Source: Thermococcus aggregans (GTDB lineage Archaea; Methanobacteriota_B; Thermococci; Thermococcales; Thermococcaceae). Taken from it: a DNA stretch of 64,000 bases. The notes beneath the pieces were generated by a model. It did no database searches. It saw only the letters and a program-made list of their open reading frames with translations, and was not told where the DNA came from. Positions 1-8,714 of this stretch are shown in pieces. Within the stretch, counting starts at the first letter, position 1. Every line of letters starts with the position of its first letter. The translations under genes were made by a program, and so were the position numbers. The stretch is from the NCBI RefSeq assembly GCF_024022995.1, contig NZ_CP099582.1, positions 1,389,054 through 1,453,053 of the forward strand, in the 5' to 3' direction.

Positions 1-1032
1 TGGGTTATAGCACCGCCTTTAATGGGCCACTTTCTTGATAGGACTGAGAAAAAAGTTAGGCTAGCTTTTATCGCATTGTTCATTCAGTCCTTCTTTGCCC
101 TGACAATAATAAAATTTGCTTCAAATATTTGGGCATTCTATGCTTTAATTTCACTGATCTCAGCTCTTGATGTTCTTCATAGATACTTCGGCTTTACGCT
201 CATAGCTTCCATGACCCTTGAGGAGTCTGAGCTTCAAAAGCTCAATGCAAAAGTACAAACCGTTGGAGATGTAACTTCTCTTCTTGTGTTTCCCATCGTA
301 GGATATCTTGCTTACCTCTTTGGAGTCCGGCTTATGCTCTTGGATGCAGTTTTTCTTTTAATTGGAGCCCTGCTTCTCATTCCATATATTAACATTCCAG
401 TGAGACGGGAAGAAAGGATTGAATACGAAAGCAAATCTACCCACCTTGAAGTTTCCCGCAGAATTGTTTTTGCAGGAATTGCATTAGTTTTGCTCTTCAA
501 CTTTGCAATAGCCCCAGCAAGGATTTTTGTCTTTGGTGCCCTCAAAAATTTGACCAGAGGAGAGGTTATTTACGGTCTGCTGAACTCAGTTGGAACTTTA
601 GGGAGCTTAACTGGTGCAATTGGAATAACTCTTTTTGCTCATAAGTGTAAAATCGGGATTTCAAAGCCCCTCTTCATAGGAATGATCCTTCAAAGCTTTG
701 CGGTTCTGCTTTTGGGCTTGCCTTCGTTAGTCCTACTTTTTGCCGGAATTTTAATCTTGAACTTTGGAAGACAGGTTCTAAACATTTCCTTTGACAGTCT
801 GTTTCAGAGGGTAATCCCGCTTGAAAAGCTCGGCACTTACAGAGGAATTTTTGATGCATTGGCTACCCTTATAATTCCATTATCACAGCTGACTTTTGCA
901 TGGTTGATTGAGCATGGTATTGGTGTTTCAATGCTGGCTGTTGTAGTGTCTGGATTTAGTGTCTTGAGCGCGATGATTTTTTCCGCGTTAATATACGGCA
1001 CCAAAAATAACCGCAAAGGATTTAAGATTTAG
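1..1032 (+). CDS. MFS-type permease, 5' end outside the window
   Basis: The frame is open from the first base (W-V-I-A-P-P-L-M-G-H...), so the ATG at 22 is internal and the true start lies upstream. About 343 residues are visible, with roughly ten hydrophobic segments separated by short basic loops (for example DRTEKK and RREERIEYESK). This fits the major facilitator superfamily, where the missing part would hold the first one or two helices. A soluble loop near residues 125-150 probably joins the two six-helix halves. The substrate cannot be told. It is followed after 26 bases by a GNAT gene with its own ribosome binding site. Confidence 0.75.
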   Translation, partial: WVIAPPLMGHFLDRTEKKVRLAFIALFIQSFFALTIIKFASNIWAFYALISLISALDVLHRYFGFTLIASMTLEESELQKLNAKVQTVGDVTSLLVFPIVGYLAYLFGVRLMLLDAVFLLIGALLLIPYINIPVRREERIEYESKSTHLEVSRRIVFAGIALVLLFNFAIAPARIFVFGALKNLTRGEVIYGLLNSVGTLGSLTGAIGITLFAHKCKIGISKPLFIGMILQSFAVLLLGLPSLVLLFAGILILNFGRQVLNISFDSLFQRVIPLEKLGTYRGIFDALATLIIPLSQLTFAWLIEHGIGVSMLAVVVSGFSVLSAMIFSALIYGTKNNRKGFKI

Positions 1033-1058
1033 TTTGTTCTTCTTTAAAGGTGTGGTTT

Positions 1059-1685
1059 ATGCAGATTCTTCCCCTGACTGAGGAACATCTCAACGAGTTT
1101 ATCACCCTCTACATAGAATTCTTCCGCGAGCTTAGGGGAAAGCAAGGCTGGAGTCCAGACGAGGAAGAGGTATACAAAAAGGAAGCAGAAAATTACTTTA
1201 AGCGCGGCGATATGGTCTTCCTTGCCGTAGAAGAAGGCAAATCTACCGGCTTTATAAGGGTCTCCTCAAGGGAAGGTTGCTTCTGGATAGAGGAGCTTTT
1301 CGTAAGGCCGGAGTTCAGAGGGAGGGGAATAGGAAGGGCGCTCGTTGAGAGGGCTGAGGAAGAGGTAAGAAAGCACGACGATACCCTCTACCTCTTCGTC
1401 CTGCCGCAGGATAAGGACGCAATAGCCTTCTGGAAGAAGCTTGGCTACGACGTAATAAACACGATTGAGCTGGTGAAGAACTTGAAACCCACACCAAGGG
1501 ACGAAGGCTTTCACACGATTGAGTTTCTTGGAGAGAAGTTCAGAATCTTCCGCTGGAAATATGAGAAGCTCACTGAGAAGGAGAAAGAGTTTTTAGAGCT
1601 GTTGGATGGATTTTACAAAAGGGGAGGAACCAAAGAAGAATTTTTAAGAATCGTGAACAAGGCATTAAAGGAGTGGCTTAAGTGA
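1059..1685 (+). CDS. GNAT family N-acetyltransferase
   Basis: About 208 residues. The acetyl-CoA binding motif A is plain (FVRPEFRGRGIGRALVERA, with the R-x-x-G-x-G core), followed by the usual FWKKLGY segment of the GNAT fold. A C-terminal extension of about 70 residues follows the acetyltransferase domain and is rich in Lys and Glu. I place the start at the ATG at 1059 because AAAGGTG lies six bases ahead of it; the GTG at 1050 is part of that ribosome binding site. The 3' end overlaps the convergent second GNAT gene by 8 bases. The acceptor substrate is unknown. Confidence 0.8.
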   Translation: MQILPLTEEHLNEFITLYIEFFRELRGKQGWSPDEEEVYKKEAENYFKRGDMVFLAVEEGKSTGFIRVSSREGCFWIEELFVRPEFRGRGIGRALVERAEEEVRKHDDTLYLFVLPQDKDAIAFWKKLGYDVINTIELVKNLKPTPRDEGFHTIEFLGEKFRIFRWKYEKLTEKEKEFLELLDGFYKRGGTKEEFLRIVNKALKEWLK

Positions 1686-2403
1686 AAACCTTTTCCATCC
1701 ACTTAACTTCACCGATTTTCTTAAAACCTTCTTCCTCTAAAATCTCCCAGTCTTTCATCCAAACCTGAAGGAACATTCTTTTTCCGATTTTTCCAGCAAG
1801 ACACTCCGCAATTTTCACAATTTTTTTGTTAAGTCTCTTCCCATAGATAACAACATTTGCACAGCATCCTTCATCAACAAGAAGTATCGCAAAGTGCCCA
1901 AATCTAAATCGAGGGGCTTTTTTGTGGAGACTCCAAAGAAAAAGACCGGAAGTATAAACGGCTGAAAGGTTCGAAAACTTTGGAGGATCCCCATAGTATG
2001 TCTCTATTCTCACGTCACAATCTACCACATCTTTTACGCCCTTCACCTGCCAATTTCTAACTTCAAATCCATTTTTCACATAAAACCTCATAGCATTTCC
2101 ATCTTCTGGAATTACACTTAGCCCTCTTAGACCTCGTTCCTTTGCCCACTTCTCGGCAAATGCCAAAAGCCCTGAACCTATTCCTCTGCCTCTACATTCT
2201 TCCCGCACCCAAAGAATGTGAATGTGGGCTTTTCCATTAAACGGTAAAAGCTCAATCTCCCCCTTATCTTCGTAAAGAAATATGTCTCCACCAGAGTTTC
2301 TAATGGCTTTTAGGTAAACTTCAAAGTTTTCCCATGGAGGTTTTCCAGCATGTATTTCTTCTAAAATATTCCTATCCTCAATTTTTGTTCTCCTTATCAT
2401 CAA
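1678..2403 (-). CDS. GNAT family N-acetyltransferase
   Basis: 241 residues. The GNAT motif A is seen near residues 65-80 (VREECRGRGIGSGLLAFA), followed by RFYVKNGFEVRNWQVKG. The C-terminal 100 residues are a separate region with several Cys and Trp residues and no motif I recognise. It is convergent with the GNAT gene at 1059-1685 and is not closely similar to it outside the cofactor motif. Function beyond acyl transfer is not predictable. Confidence 0.75.
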   Translation of the reverse strand: MMIRRTKIEDRNILEEIHAGKPPWENFEVYLKAIRNSGGDIFLYEDKGEIELLPFNGKAHIHILWVREECRGRGIGSGLLAFAEKWAKERGLRGLSVIPEDGNAMRFYVKNGFEVRNWQVKGVKDVVDCDVRIETYYGDPPKFSNLSAVYTSGLFLWSLHKKAPRFRFGHFAILLVDEGCCANVVIYGKRLNKKIVKIAECLAGKIGKRMFLQVWMKDWEILEEEGFKKIGEVKWMEKVFT

Positions 2404-2539
2404 AAAAATAAAGTCAAAGCCCTAAAAATACTTTGTTAGCAAGAGGAAATGAATTCTAATCCCCTGTTCTGAGAAATAAGGCTTCGAGTAATTGGAAACC
2501 AGACCAATAAATTGAAAATAAGCAAAAACTCGCCAAGAA

Positions 2540-2830
2540 TTACTCTTCCAAAAACTTCTCCACCTTTTCAACCTTCTCCTCTATGCTGTTAACCTTTTTC
2601 TCAATTTCCTCAAGCTTCGAGGTTAGTGATGAGAGCTCTTTAGACAGCTTTAGCTCCTCGGTATCATGTAATGAGTAACCCACAGCAAAAGATATGCCAC
2701 TTGCCATAAAGAACAGAAACAGGGCTATCCCTATGTTTGCGTATGTCGCCCCGCCTTTCAGGATTATGACGGTTGAGATAACCACTGCAGTTATTCAGCT
2801 TGCCAAAATAACAACGTCTCGGGTTCTCAT
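2540..2830 (-). pseudogene. Small membrane/coiled-coil protein interrupted by an in-frame TGA
   Basis: The natural start is the ATG at 2828-2830. It overlaps the stop of the upstream regulator gene (ATGA) and has a strong GGAGGTGG ribosome binding site. Reading gives MRTRDVVILAS, then TGA at 2795-2797, then ITAVVISTVIILKGG in the same frame to 2540. A single TGG to TGA change (Trp to stop) would explain this. The rest encodes a hydrophobic segment and a Leu/Glu/Lys heptad coiled coil (SLTSKLEEIEKKVNSIEEKV). A GTG at 2785 could restart an 81-residue protein, but I see no ribosome binding site for it. Either a recent nonsense mutation or a sequence error. Confidence 0.65.
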
Positions 2831-3120
2831 TCCACCACCTCCTTCAAGACATCAGGCGAGAGATGAATATTAAATGGTACAAGCTCATAAAATCTCAGAG
2901 CTTTTCCCCTTTCCTCATCAAGCACCACTTTACTCTTGACGATTCCTGCTGCCTCAAGCTTTTTGAGGTGAACTTTAGCTAATGCCCTGTTTATTCCAAG
3001 ACTGTTTGCTATCTCATTAAGGTACATCGCCCTATTTTCTCTTGCAAGCAGTGCAACTATCTTAAGTCTGAGCGGATGTCCAAGTCCATCTAGCATCTTG
3101 GCAAGTTCTTCAGCATTCAT
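2827..3120 (-). CDS. ArsR-like winged-helix transcriptional regulator
   Basis: About 97 residues from the ATG at 3118-3120 (AAGTGAT ahead of it); a further ATG 18 bases upstream is less likely. The ArsR core is visible: DGLGHPLRLKIVALL, then a helix-turn-helix (YLNEIANSLGINRALAKVHLKKLEAAGIV) and a wing (SKVVLDEERGKALRFYEL). No metal-binding CxC motif is present, so the signal is unlikely to be a classical ArsR metal site. It is translationally coupled (ATGA) to a small membrane protein, a pairing in which the membrane protein could sense or be controlled. Two near-identical palindromes directly upstream suggest that it represses itself. Confidence 0.8.
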   Translation of the reverse strand: MNAEELAKMLDGLGHPLRLKIVALLARENRAMYLNEIANSLGINRALAKVHLKKLEAAGIVKSKVVLDEERGKALRFYELVPFNIHLSPDVLKEVVE

Positions 3121-3154
3121 GTTATCACTTAATAACATGTAATCATTTAATTAC
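3121..3154 (-). promoter_or_regulatory. Tandem palindromic operator for the ArsR-like gene
   Basis: Two 16-base inverted repeats lie 18 bases apart centre to centre: GTTATCACTTAATAAC (3121-3136) and GTAATCATTTAATTAC (3139-3154). They agree at 13 of 16 positions, and the first touches the start codon. An AT-rich TATA-like stretch (TTTTTAAG on the minus strand) lies just upstream. Spacing and position fit dimeric repressor sites that block the promoter. Confidence 0.65.
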
Positions 3155-3228
3155 TTAAAAATTTTTCGCTCATCAGTGAGCACTAATTAGTTCTATTTTG
3201 ACCACACTACTACCGATTGGTGAGGACA

Positions 3229-3342
3229 ATGTTTGAGTATAAGTGTTTGAAATTTTGGAAAAAAGTGAGCCGAGATGATCCAAGAATAGTGAAAGAATGG
3301 GCAGTTAAGGATGCAGTGGATTTTAGGAACAGGATTCTTTGA
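3229..3342 (+). CDS. Possible small protein of 37 residues
   Basis: An ATG at 3229 follows TTGGTGAGG and opens 37 codons (begins MFEYKCLKFWKKVSRDDP, ends DFRNRIL). The composition is protein-like, with charged and aromatic residues well mixed, but I recognise no family. It may be a real small gene or the remnant of a longer one. The rest of the 3155-3456 gap holds only promoter-like AT-rich sequence, including TATTTAAAT near 3417 for the next gene. Confidence 0.3.
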   Translation: MFEYKCLKFWKKVSRDDPRIVKEWAVKDAVDFRNRIL

Positions 3343-3456
3343 AGCTTTTTTATTTTTCAAGCTTCATTCTTCAAGGCAGAAAGAAGGCCAAATATTCTCA
3401 TAGAGTCCTGCCAAAAGTATTTAAATTCCACTATAAATTCCAAAAAGGTGCTTTTG

Positions 3457-4641
3457 ATGAAGTGGAGCGAAATCCCTAGAGATGCCAAAGCCTACATGCT
3501 CTACCATACAATCATAGCTCCACAGCTCATAGTGTGGACTCTCCTTCCGCTCTACATGATGTACTCTGGCTACTCCGTCCTTGAAGTCGGGGCGTTCTTC
3601 ACAGCCGTCAATATCATCGCGATTCCGTTAACTTATCTCCTTGGAAGGGCCTTTAACAAATGGGATATAAAGAAAGGGCTTATGGTAATTGACGCTCTTG
3701 ATGGGATAGCCTATGTCCTTTATGGCTTTGCTAAAGGAACCATAGCACCTATCATGCTCTTTGCGGGAAGGACGGTAGAGAAGCTCTCCACAGTGCTTTA
3801 CCCCCTTTATCGAGCTTATGAACAGATAATTTATCCTGAAGACAAGTATAAGGAGATATTCGCCTGGCACCTTCGTCTGCCGGAGATAGCGCGACTGGTA
3901 ACGTTCCCAATCCTTGGTTACCTCTTCGGCTATGTCTTCCCAAAGCCGGAGCACTACCGTTTAGCGTTCATCTTCTTCGGGTTGCTCTCAATAGCCACTA
4001 TGACATATATCTGGCTGTTTCTACCATCTGTAGGGAAAGAAGAGAGGATAACACCAAAGGACTTCACCTTCAAGGCCGGCGAATTCAAACTCCTCCTCAC
4101 TTTTGAGGCTTTGCTCACACTAGCCTGGGCCCTCGCCCCCGAGATAGTTCTCATAAACTATGTTGTTTTTGTGCTCAAAAATACCATCTTCGAGGTAACA
4201 TTAATAGCCTGCGCGAGCAGCATAGCCTCAATAATCGGCACATATGCCAGCGAAAGGGTTCCAAAGGGGAAGAGCTTCCAGGCGATAGGAGTTGGAATGT
4301 TCTTGAGTGCTCTCTATGCCTTAATAATGACACTATCACCTCCGTTCTGGCTGGCACTGGTAGCTTATGTTATTGAGTCCTTTGGCGACACCTTCTGGTT
4401 CCCCTTCTACCGCTCATGGCAGTTCTCGCTGGTTCCAAAGGAGCGCGCCAGCGAGTTCCACGCGGCGATATCGAGCTATAACAGACTTATTGGCCTCATT
4501 ACGCCGTTCGTGGCTGGCGCTCTGGCGAGCGTCCACGCGACGCTACCATACGCGGCTAGTTTGGTGCTATTTTTGATGGCGGGAGTGATGTTCTGGGTGC
4601 TGGCACAGAGAGGCGAGAAACCTCACGCCTCCCCCATCTGA
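3457..4641 (+). CDS. MFS transporter
   Basis: About 394 residues with around twelve hydrophobic segments and a longer charged central loop (PSVGKEERITPKDFTFKAGE) dividing the protein into two halves, as in the major facilitator superfamily. AAAGGTG at 3444-3450 sets the ATG at 3457 as start. A TATA-like TATTTAAAT lies about 40 bases upstream. The last 19 bases overlap the convergent ABC transporter gene. Base composition becomes GC-rich from about 3.9 kb onward, matching the ABC genes that follow. The substrate is unknown; drug or sugar efflux is possible. Confidence 0.75.
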   Translation: MKWSEIPRDAKAYMLYHTIIAPQLIVWTLLPLYMMYSGYSVLEVGAFFTAVNIIAIPLTYLLGRAFNKWDIKKGLMVIDALDGIAYVLYGFAKGTIAPIMLFAGRTVEKLSTVLYPLYRAYEQIIYPEDKYKEIFAWHLRLPEIARLVTFPILGYLFGYVFPKPEHYRLAFIFFGLLSIATMTYIWLFLPSVGKEERITPKDFTFKAGEFKLLLTFEALLTLAWALAPEIVLINYVVFVLKNTIFEVTLIACASSIASIIGTYASERVPKGKSFQAIGVGMFLSALYALIMTLSPPFWLALVAYVIESFGDTFWFPFYRSWQFSLVPKERASEFHAAISSYNRLIGLITPFVAGALASVHATLPYAASLVLFLMAGVMFWVLAQRGEKPHASPI

Positions 4642-6365
4642 GATGCGTATAACTTGTAGAAGTGGCCCTTCTTTTTGAGTAGCTCCTCTGGTGAGCCCTC
4701 CTCGATTATCCTGCCGTCCTCGACGACGACAATTTTGTCGGCGAAGCGCGTGATTCCGAGCCTGTGGGCGATTATTATGCTCGTCCTGCCCTCCATGAGC
4801 TTGAGCATAGCGTCCTGAACCTGCCTCTCCGTCTTCGGGTCAACGCTCGAAAGGGCCTCGTCGAGGATCACGATGTCAGGGTCTTTGAGCAGAGCCCTCG
4901 CCAGGGAAATCAGCTGCCTCTCGCCTACTGAAAGGAGCTTTCCAGCTTCACCAGCAGAGGTCTCGTAGCCCCTGGGCAGGCGCATTATGAACTCATGGAC
5001 GCCAAGCTCCTTGCAGACCCTGATGACGTCCTCCTCGCTTGCATCAGGGTTCGCCATGAGGATGTTCTCCATTATCGTGCCTGGGAAGAGGTAGATCTCC
5101 TGTGGGACGTAGCCAATCCTTCTCCTAAGGCTCTTCCTACTTATTCTCCGGCCGTCTATGCCGTCATAGAGAACTCTCCCCTCCGTGGGGTCGTAGAAAC
5201 GCATTATCAGGTTGGCTATAGTGGTCTTTCCGGCCCCTGTCCTCCCGACTATTGCTATCTTTGATGCCGGTGGGATTTGAAGGTTTATCCCCTTGAGGAC
5301 GGGCCTTCCCCGCTCGTACTCAAACCATACGTCCTCGAACTCAATCTCACCGTTGAGCCTCTCGACGTGAACCCCCTCGTAGTCCTCGATGTTTTCATCA
5401 TCAAGAACCTCATATATCCTCTCTAGGGCCGCTAATGCGGACTGAAGGCTGTCGTAGAGGCCTATGACATCGTTTATCGGCCCGCGGAAGCGCTGGGCGT
5501 ACTGGATGAACGCAACCACGACACCAACGCTCACGGCCCCCTGATACGCCAGATAGCCGCCGTAGGCTATGACGATTATCACGGAGAGGAGGCTCGTGAT
5601 GTTCATGAGGGGCCAGAAGAGGCCCATGTAAACGGCAACGCGGAGGTAGGCTTTTATCGTCTCGCGCGAGACCTTTGAGAACTCTCCCTCAACGGCCTTC
5701 TCCCTGCCGAAGGCCCTTATCGTCTCGATCCCCGCAACGCTCTCCTCAACAACGCTCGATATCTTTGCTATCTTCTGCCTCGTCTCCCTGTAGGCCCTCC
5801 TCATCTTCCCGCCGAAGTAGTAGGCAACGAGCACCATCAGCGGGACGCTTGCGAGGGTAACGAAGGTAAGCTTGACGTCCAGTAGGAACATAGCGGCTAT
5901 TATGCCGACGAGGCTGAGAAGGCTTCCAAGGCTCCCGAGGAGGCCGGAAACAAGGACGTCGTTGACGATTCCGGTGTCGTTCACTATCCTCGACACGAGG
6001 TCGCCCGTGGACTTGTCCTTGAAGAAGTCGAGGCTCGAACGGAGGACTTTCTCATGGAGCCTCGCCCGGAGGTCACGGAGGACTTTCTGGCCGAATACTT
6101 CGATGTAGAATGTCTGGAGCGTCGCGAAGAACCACCCCGCAACGAGGGCAAGCAGATAGAGGAGCGCAATGACCCAGAAGCGCCCGTAGTTGCCGGGGAG
6201 GATGTAGCGGTCTATCGCCACACTGAGGAGATAGGGCGGGGCAAGTGTTGCCAGGGCGGAGCCGATTATGCTGAAGAGGACCACCGCGAGCGTCCGCCTG
6301 TGGGAGAGGGCCTCGCCAATGAATCTCCTGAGGAGCGAGAGCGAGGACTTGGTGCTACTCTCCAT
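4623..6365 (-). CDS. ABC exporter half-transporter carrying the catalytic Walker B Glu
   Basis: About 580 residues: an N-terminal type IV exporter membrane domain with six helices (to about residue 310), then an ATPase domain. Walker A is GRTGAGKTT, the Q-loop is GYVPQEIYLFPG, Walker B is IVILDEALSSVD with the catalytic Glu, and the switch is IIAHRLG with His. The signature is unusual, LSVGERQ instead of LSGGQ. It starts at the ATG at 6365 (GGGGTGG ahead), overlapping the upstream half-transporter by 11 bases, so the two are co-translated and surely form a heterodimer. The odd signature faces the partner's ATP site. Base composition is much richer in GC than most of the window. Confidence 0.9.
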   Translation of the reverse strand: MESSTKSSLSLLRRFIGEALSHRRTLAVVLFSIIGSALATLAPPYLLSVAIDRYILPGNYGRFWVIALLYLLALVAGWFFATLQTFYIEVFGQKVLRDLRARLHEKVLRSSLDFFKDKSTGDLVSRIVNDTGIVNDVLVSGLLGSLGSLLSLVGIIAAMFLLDVKLTFVTLASVPLMVLVAYYFGGKMRRAYRETRQKIAKISSVVEESVAGIETIRAFGREKAVEGEFSKVSRETIKAYLRVAVYMGLFWPLMNITSLLSVIIVIAYGGYLAYQGAVSVGVVVAFIQYAQRFRGPINDVIGLYDSLQSALAALERIYEVLDDENIEDYEGVHVERLNGEIEFEDVWFEYERGRPVLKGINLQIPPASKIAIVGRTGAGKTTIANLIMRFYDPTEGRVLYDGIDGRRISRKSLRRRIGYVPQEIYLFPGTIMENILMANPDASEEDVIRVCKELGVHEFIMRLPRGYETSAGEAGKLLSVGERQLISLARALLKDPDIVILDEALSSVDPKTERQVQDAMLKLMEGRTSIIIAHRLGITRFADKIVVVEDGRIIEEGSPEELLKKKGHFYKLYASQMGEA

Positions 6366-8094
6366 TCCAACCACCCCTGCCGAGCATCTCGCTGAAGAGT
6401 CCTCCCTTCTTTGCGAGCTCCTCAGGCTTGCCGTCCTCCACGATCTGACCGTCCTTCATAACGATGACCCTGTCGGCCAGTTTGGCCATCGAGAGCCTCT
6501 GGGATACTATCACCGCGGTCTTGCCCTCAAGGATTCCTCTGAGGTCTTCAATTAGCCTCTTTTCGGTCTCCGCATCTAAGTTTGATACGGGGTCGTCGAG
6601 GAGCAGTATCTTTGGCTCAAGGAGGAGGGCCCTCGCCAGGGCTATGCGCTGTCTCTGCCCGCCGGAGAGGGTCACTCCTTTCTCCCCCACAACGGTGTCG
6701 TAGCCCTCCGGTAGGGATGCTATGAAGTCGTGGATTTTCGCTATCTTAGCAGCTCTCTCGATTTCTTCCATGCTCGCGTCGGGCTTCGCCAGGGCTATGT
6801 TCTCCCTCAAACTCCGGTTAAAGATGAACGGCTCCTGCGGGACGTAGGCGACGATTTTCCTGAGGCATGAAGTTTTTATCTTCCTCACGTCAACGCCGTC
6901 GATCAGAACCTGGCCTTTGTCCGGCTCGTAAAAGCGCGCTATCAGCTTGAGGAGGGTGCTCTTTCCGGAGCCGGGTGGCCCTGTTATTAAAACCTTCTCG
7001 CCGGGCCTTATTTTGAGGTTCAGGCCCTTTAGCACGGTCTGTCCGGTGTGGTATGTCAGATAAACATTGTAGAACTCGATTTCTCCGCGCGGGTTCTCAA
7101 GCTCCACGGCATCGGGAGGGTCAACGTCAGGAGGAGCAGAATCTATGACCTCAAAGAGCCTAGAGGCGGCCGCTAAACTCCTCTGGATGTCGCCGATGGT
7201 GAAGCCCAGCGCCCTAAGCGGCCAGGTCATCGTGAGCATGTAGGTGAGAAAGGCAGTCAGCTCGCCAACGGTCAGCGTCCCGGCCATTATCGCCCTCCCG
7301 CCGTAGTAGAGCATCGCGCTCATGGCGATTCCCATCACGAGGAAGGGCGCGTTGCCGTATAGGGCCGTGATTTTGGTCGCCTCGACGTTGAGGGAGTAGA
7401 GCTCTTCGTTCTCTTTCTCGAACTTCTCCTGGATGTGCTCCTCCACGGAGAGGGCTTTAATCGTCTTTACCCCGGCTATGCTGCCCGTTGAGACGGACGC
7501 AACAACGCCCGTCTGGTGCCTTATTTTATCGTAGATTGGCCTTACCTTCCTCGCGTAGGTCGTGTTGAGGGCCACAACGACCGCTATGGTCACGAGGGCC
7601 ACGCCCGTGAGGGCAACGTTCATCCTGGCCATGTAGTAGAGCGAGACGATGATGAGGAAGACGGAATAGACGAACATCCTCACGCGGAAGGAGAGAAAGC
7701 GCGTTATCCTTTCGGTGTCGTTTGTTATCCTGCTTATGAGCTGACCGGAGTAAGTCTTATCGAAGAACTCCATTCTATGCCTCTGGATCGCCCTGAATGC
7801 GTCCATTCTGAGGTGGTAAACTGCGTGCTGAGCCGCTTTGACGAGCAGATACCTACCGCTGAAGCTGAAGGCCCCGTTTAGAATCCCCACCAGAAGGACG
7901 AGGAGGGCGTAGCGGACTGCCACGCGGTATTTTCCGGTTACTATGCCCCCGTCTATCGCCTCCCTTATTAGGACGGGGATTACCCCGTTCGTGTATGACA
8001 TAAGGAGAACTATGATTAGGCCTGCTATGAAGTGGAGTTTGTGTTCCCGTAGATAACTCAGCAACCGCTTTAACTGCCCCATTGAGTCCGCCAT
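6355..8094 (-). CDS. ABC exporter half-transporter carrying the degenerate ATP site
   Basis: About 579 residues: six membrane helices, then an ATPase domain with Walker A GPPGSGKST, Q-loop AYVPQEPFIFNRS, a perfect LSGGQRQ signature, Walker B ILLLDDPVSNLD (Asp in place of the catalytic Glu) and IVSQRLS (Gln in place of the switch His). Both changes are hallmarks of the non-hydrolysing site of heterodimeric exporters such as the TM287/288 type. The reading frame extends to 8160, but the TATA box at 8119-8127 puts transcription near 8095, so I choose the ATG at 8094 and a leaderless message; the ATG at 8082 is the alternative. First gene of a two-gene operon. Confidence 0.88.
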   Translation of the reverse strand: MADSMGQLKRLLSYLREHKLHFIAGLIIVLLMSYTNGVIPVLIREAIDGGIVTGKYRVAVRYALLVLLVGILNGAFSFSGRYLLVKAAQHAVYHLRMDAFRAIQRHRMEFFDKTYSGQLISRITNDTERITRFLSFRVRMFVYSVFLIIVSLYYMARMNVALTGVALVTIAVVVALNTTYARKVRPIYDKIRHQTGVVASVSTGSIAGVKTIKALSVEEHIQEKFEKENEELYSLNVEATKITALYGNAPFLVMGIAMSAMLYYGGRAIMAGTLTVGELTAFLTYMLTMTWPLRALGFTIGDIQRSLAAASRLFEVIDSAPPDVDPPDAVELENPRGEIEFYNVYLTYHTGQTVLKGLNLKIRPGEKVLITGPPGSGKSTLLKLIARFYEPDKGQVLIDGVDVRKIKTSCLRKIVAYVPQEPFIFNRSLRENIALAKPDASMEEIERAAKIAKIHDFIASLPEGYDTVVGEKGVTLSGGQRQRIALARALLLEPKILLLDDPVSNLDAETEKRLIEDLRGILEGKTAVIVSQRLSMAKLADRVIVMKDGQIVEDGKPEELAKKGGLFSEMLGRGGWNGE

Positions 8095-8118
8095 AGCGGC
8101 AAAACTTGGGCACGCTAC

Positions 8119-8130
8119 TATAAATATTTG
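8119..8130 (-). promoter_or_regulatory. TATA box of the ABC exporter operon
   Basis: On the minus strand the sequence reads CAAATATTTATAG, a good archaeal TATA element. Its centre is about 29 bases from the ATG at 8094, so the transcript is probably leaderless. Confidence 0.55.
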
Positions 8131-8231
8131 TCGGTTAAGATGTCCGTCTGAGTGATCCACTGAACCGCATAAAATAAGGGAATAAGGAGTGAGCTGAGCT
8201 TTGCGAGTTCAACCTGACATCCTCCAAGCAC

Positions 8232-8707
8232 TCAGCACTTGGCGTGGAGCGCTGAATATATAACACTGAAGAGCATGGTACCAGGGACGAAGCCCTCGAC
8301 CGCGAGCAGGGCCTTCCCCAGCCAATCTTCCCCCAGAACCGCGCCGACCACGGCCGAGACGATGAGCATGGAGGGGAGCCAGAGGTCTTCGGTTGCCGCG
8401 AACGCAAGCACTACGAAGAGCACGGGGATGCCAATCGAAAGGCCCGACGTCCTGAACTCCGGTTTTTGAATATTAAATACAAGACGAGCAGAACGAATGC
8501 AGGAACGAGGGCAAGAATGATGAACTCCAGCGAAGGGGAGTAATTGTGCCAGCAAACGTAGGGCCTCCCTTTGCCACTCCAGTTTTCGAGGTGTGTTATG
8601 CCACTGTCAATATAATACCTCTCTGGAAGGCCGTAGAGGAGCACGAGCTCCCAGGCAGTTGCAAAGGCAAGGGCAAAAAGGTGAAGAGCATTCCACGGGA
8701 TTTTCAC
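8232..8707 (-). pseudogene. Four-helix membrane protein (paralogue A), frameshifted in an A-run
   Basis: Two overlapping frames together match the intact paralogue at 11608-12099. The first frame gives FATAWELVLLYGLPERYY, then ENWSGKGRPYVCWHNYSPS, then VLLVLYLIFK. The second continues KPEFRTSGLSIGIPVLFV and ends VIYSALHAKC. The switch is at five T on the plus strand (8463-8467). One extra base there would give IFKKPEF, matching WFRKPAL in the paralogue. GGGGGTGA before a GTG at 8707 marks the likely start, immediately after the stop of the exported protein at 8715. A real one-base deletion, a sequence error in a homopolymer, or less likely programmed slippage. Confidence 0.75.
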
Positions 8708-8714
8708 GGTCACG

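Noticed and set aside
2795..2797. TGA read as selenocysteine
   Set aside because: No selenoprotein family is recognised, the TGA lies in a hydrophobic segment where Trp fits, and no SECIS-like structure was seen nearby.
7516..7881. Long open frame on the plus strand inside the ABC exporter gene
   Set aside because: It is the opposite-strand shadow of a GC-rich gene, with no ribosome binding site and a skewed composition rich in Glu, Gly and His.
8160..8231. Possible C/D RNA with several CTGA motifs
   Set aside because: No box C (RTGATGA) lies at a workable distance on either strand.
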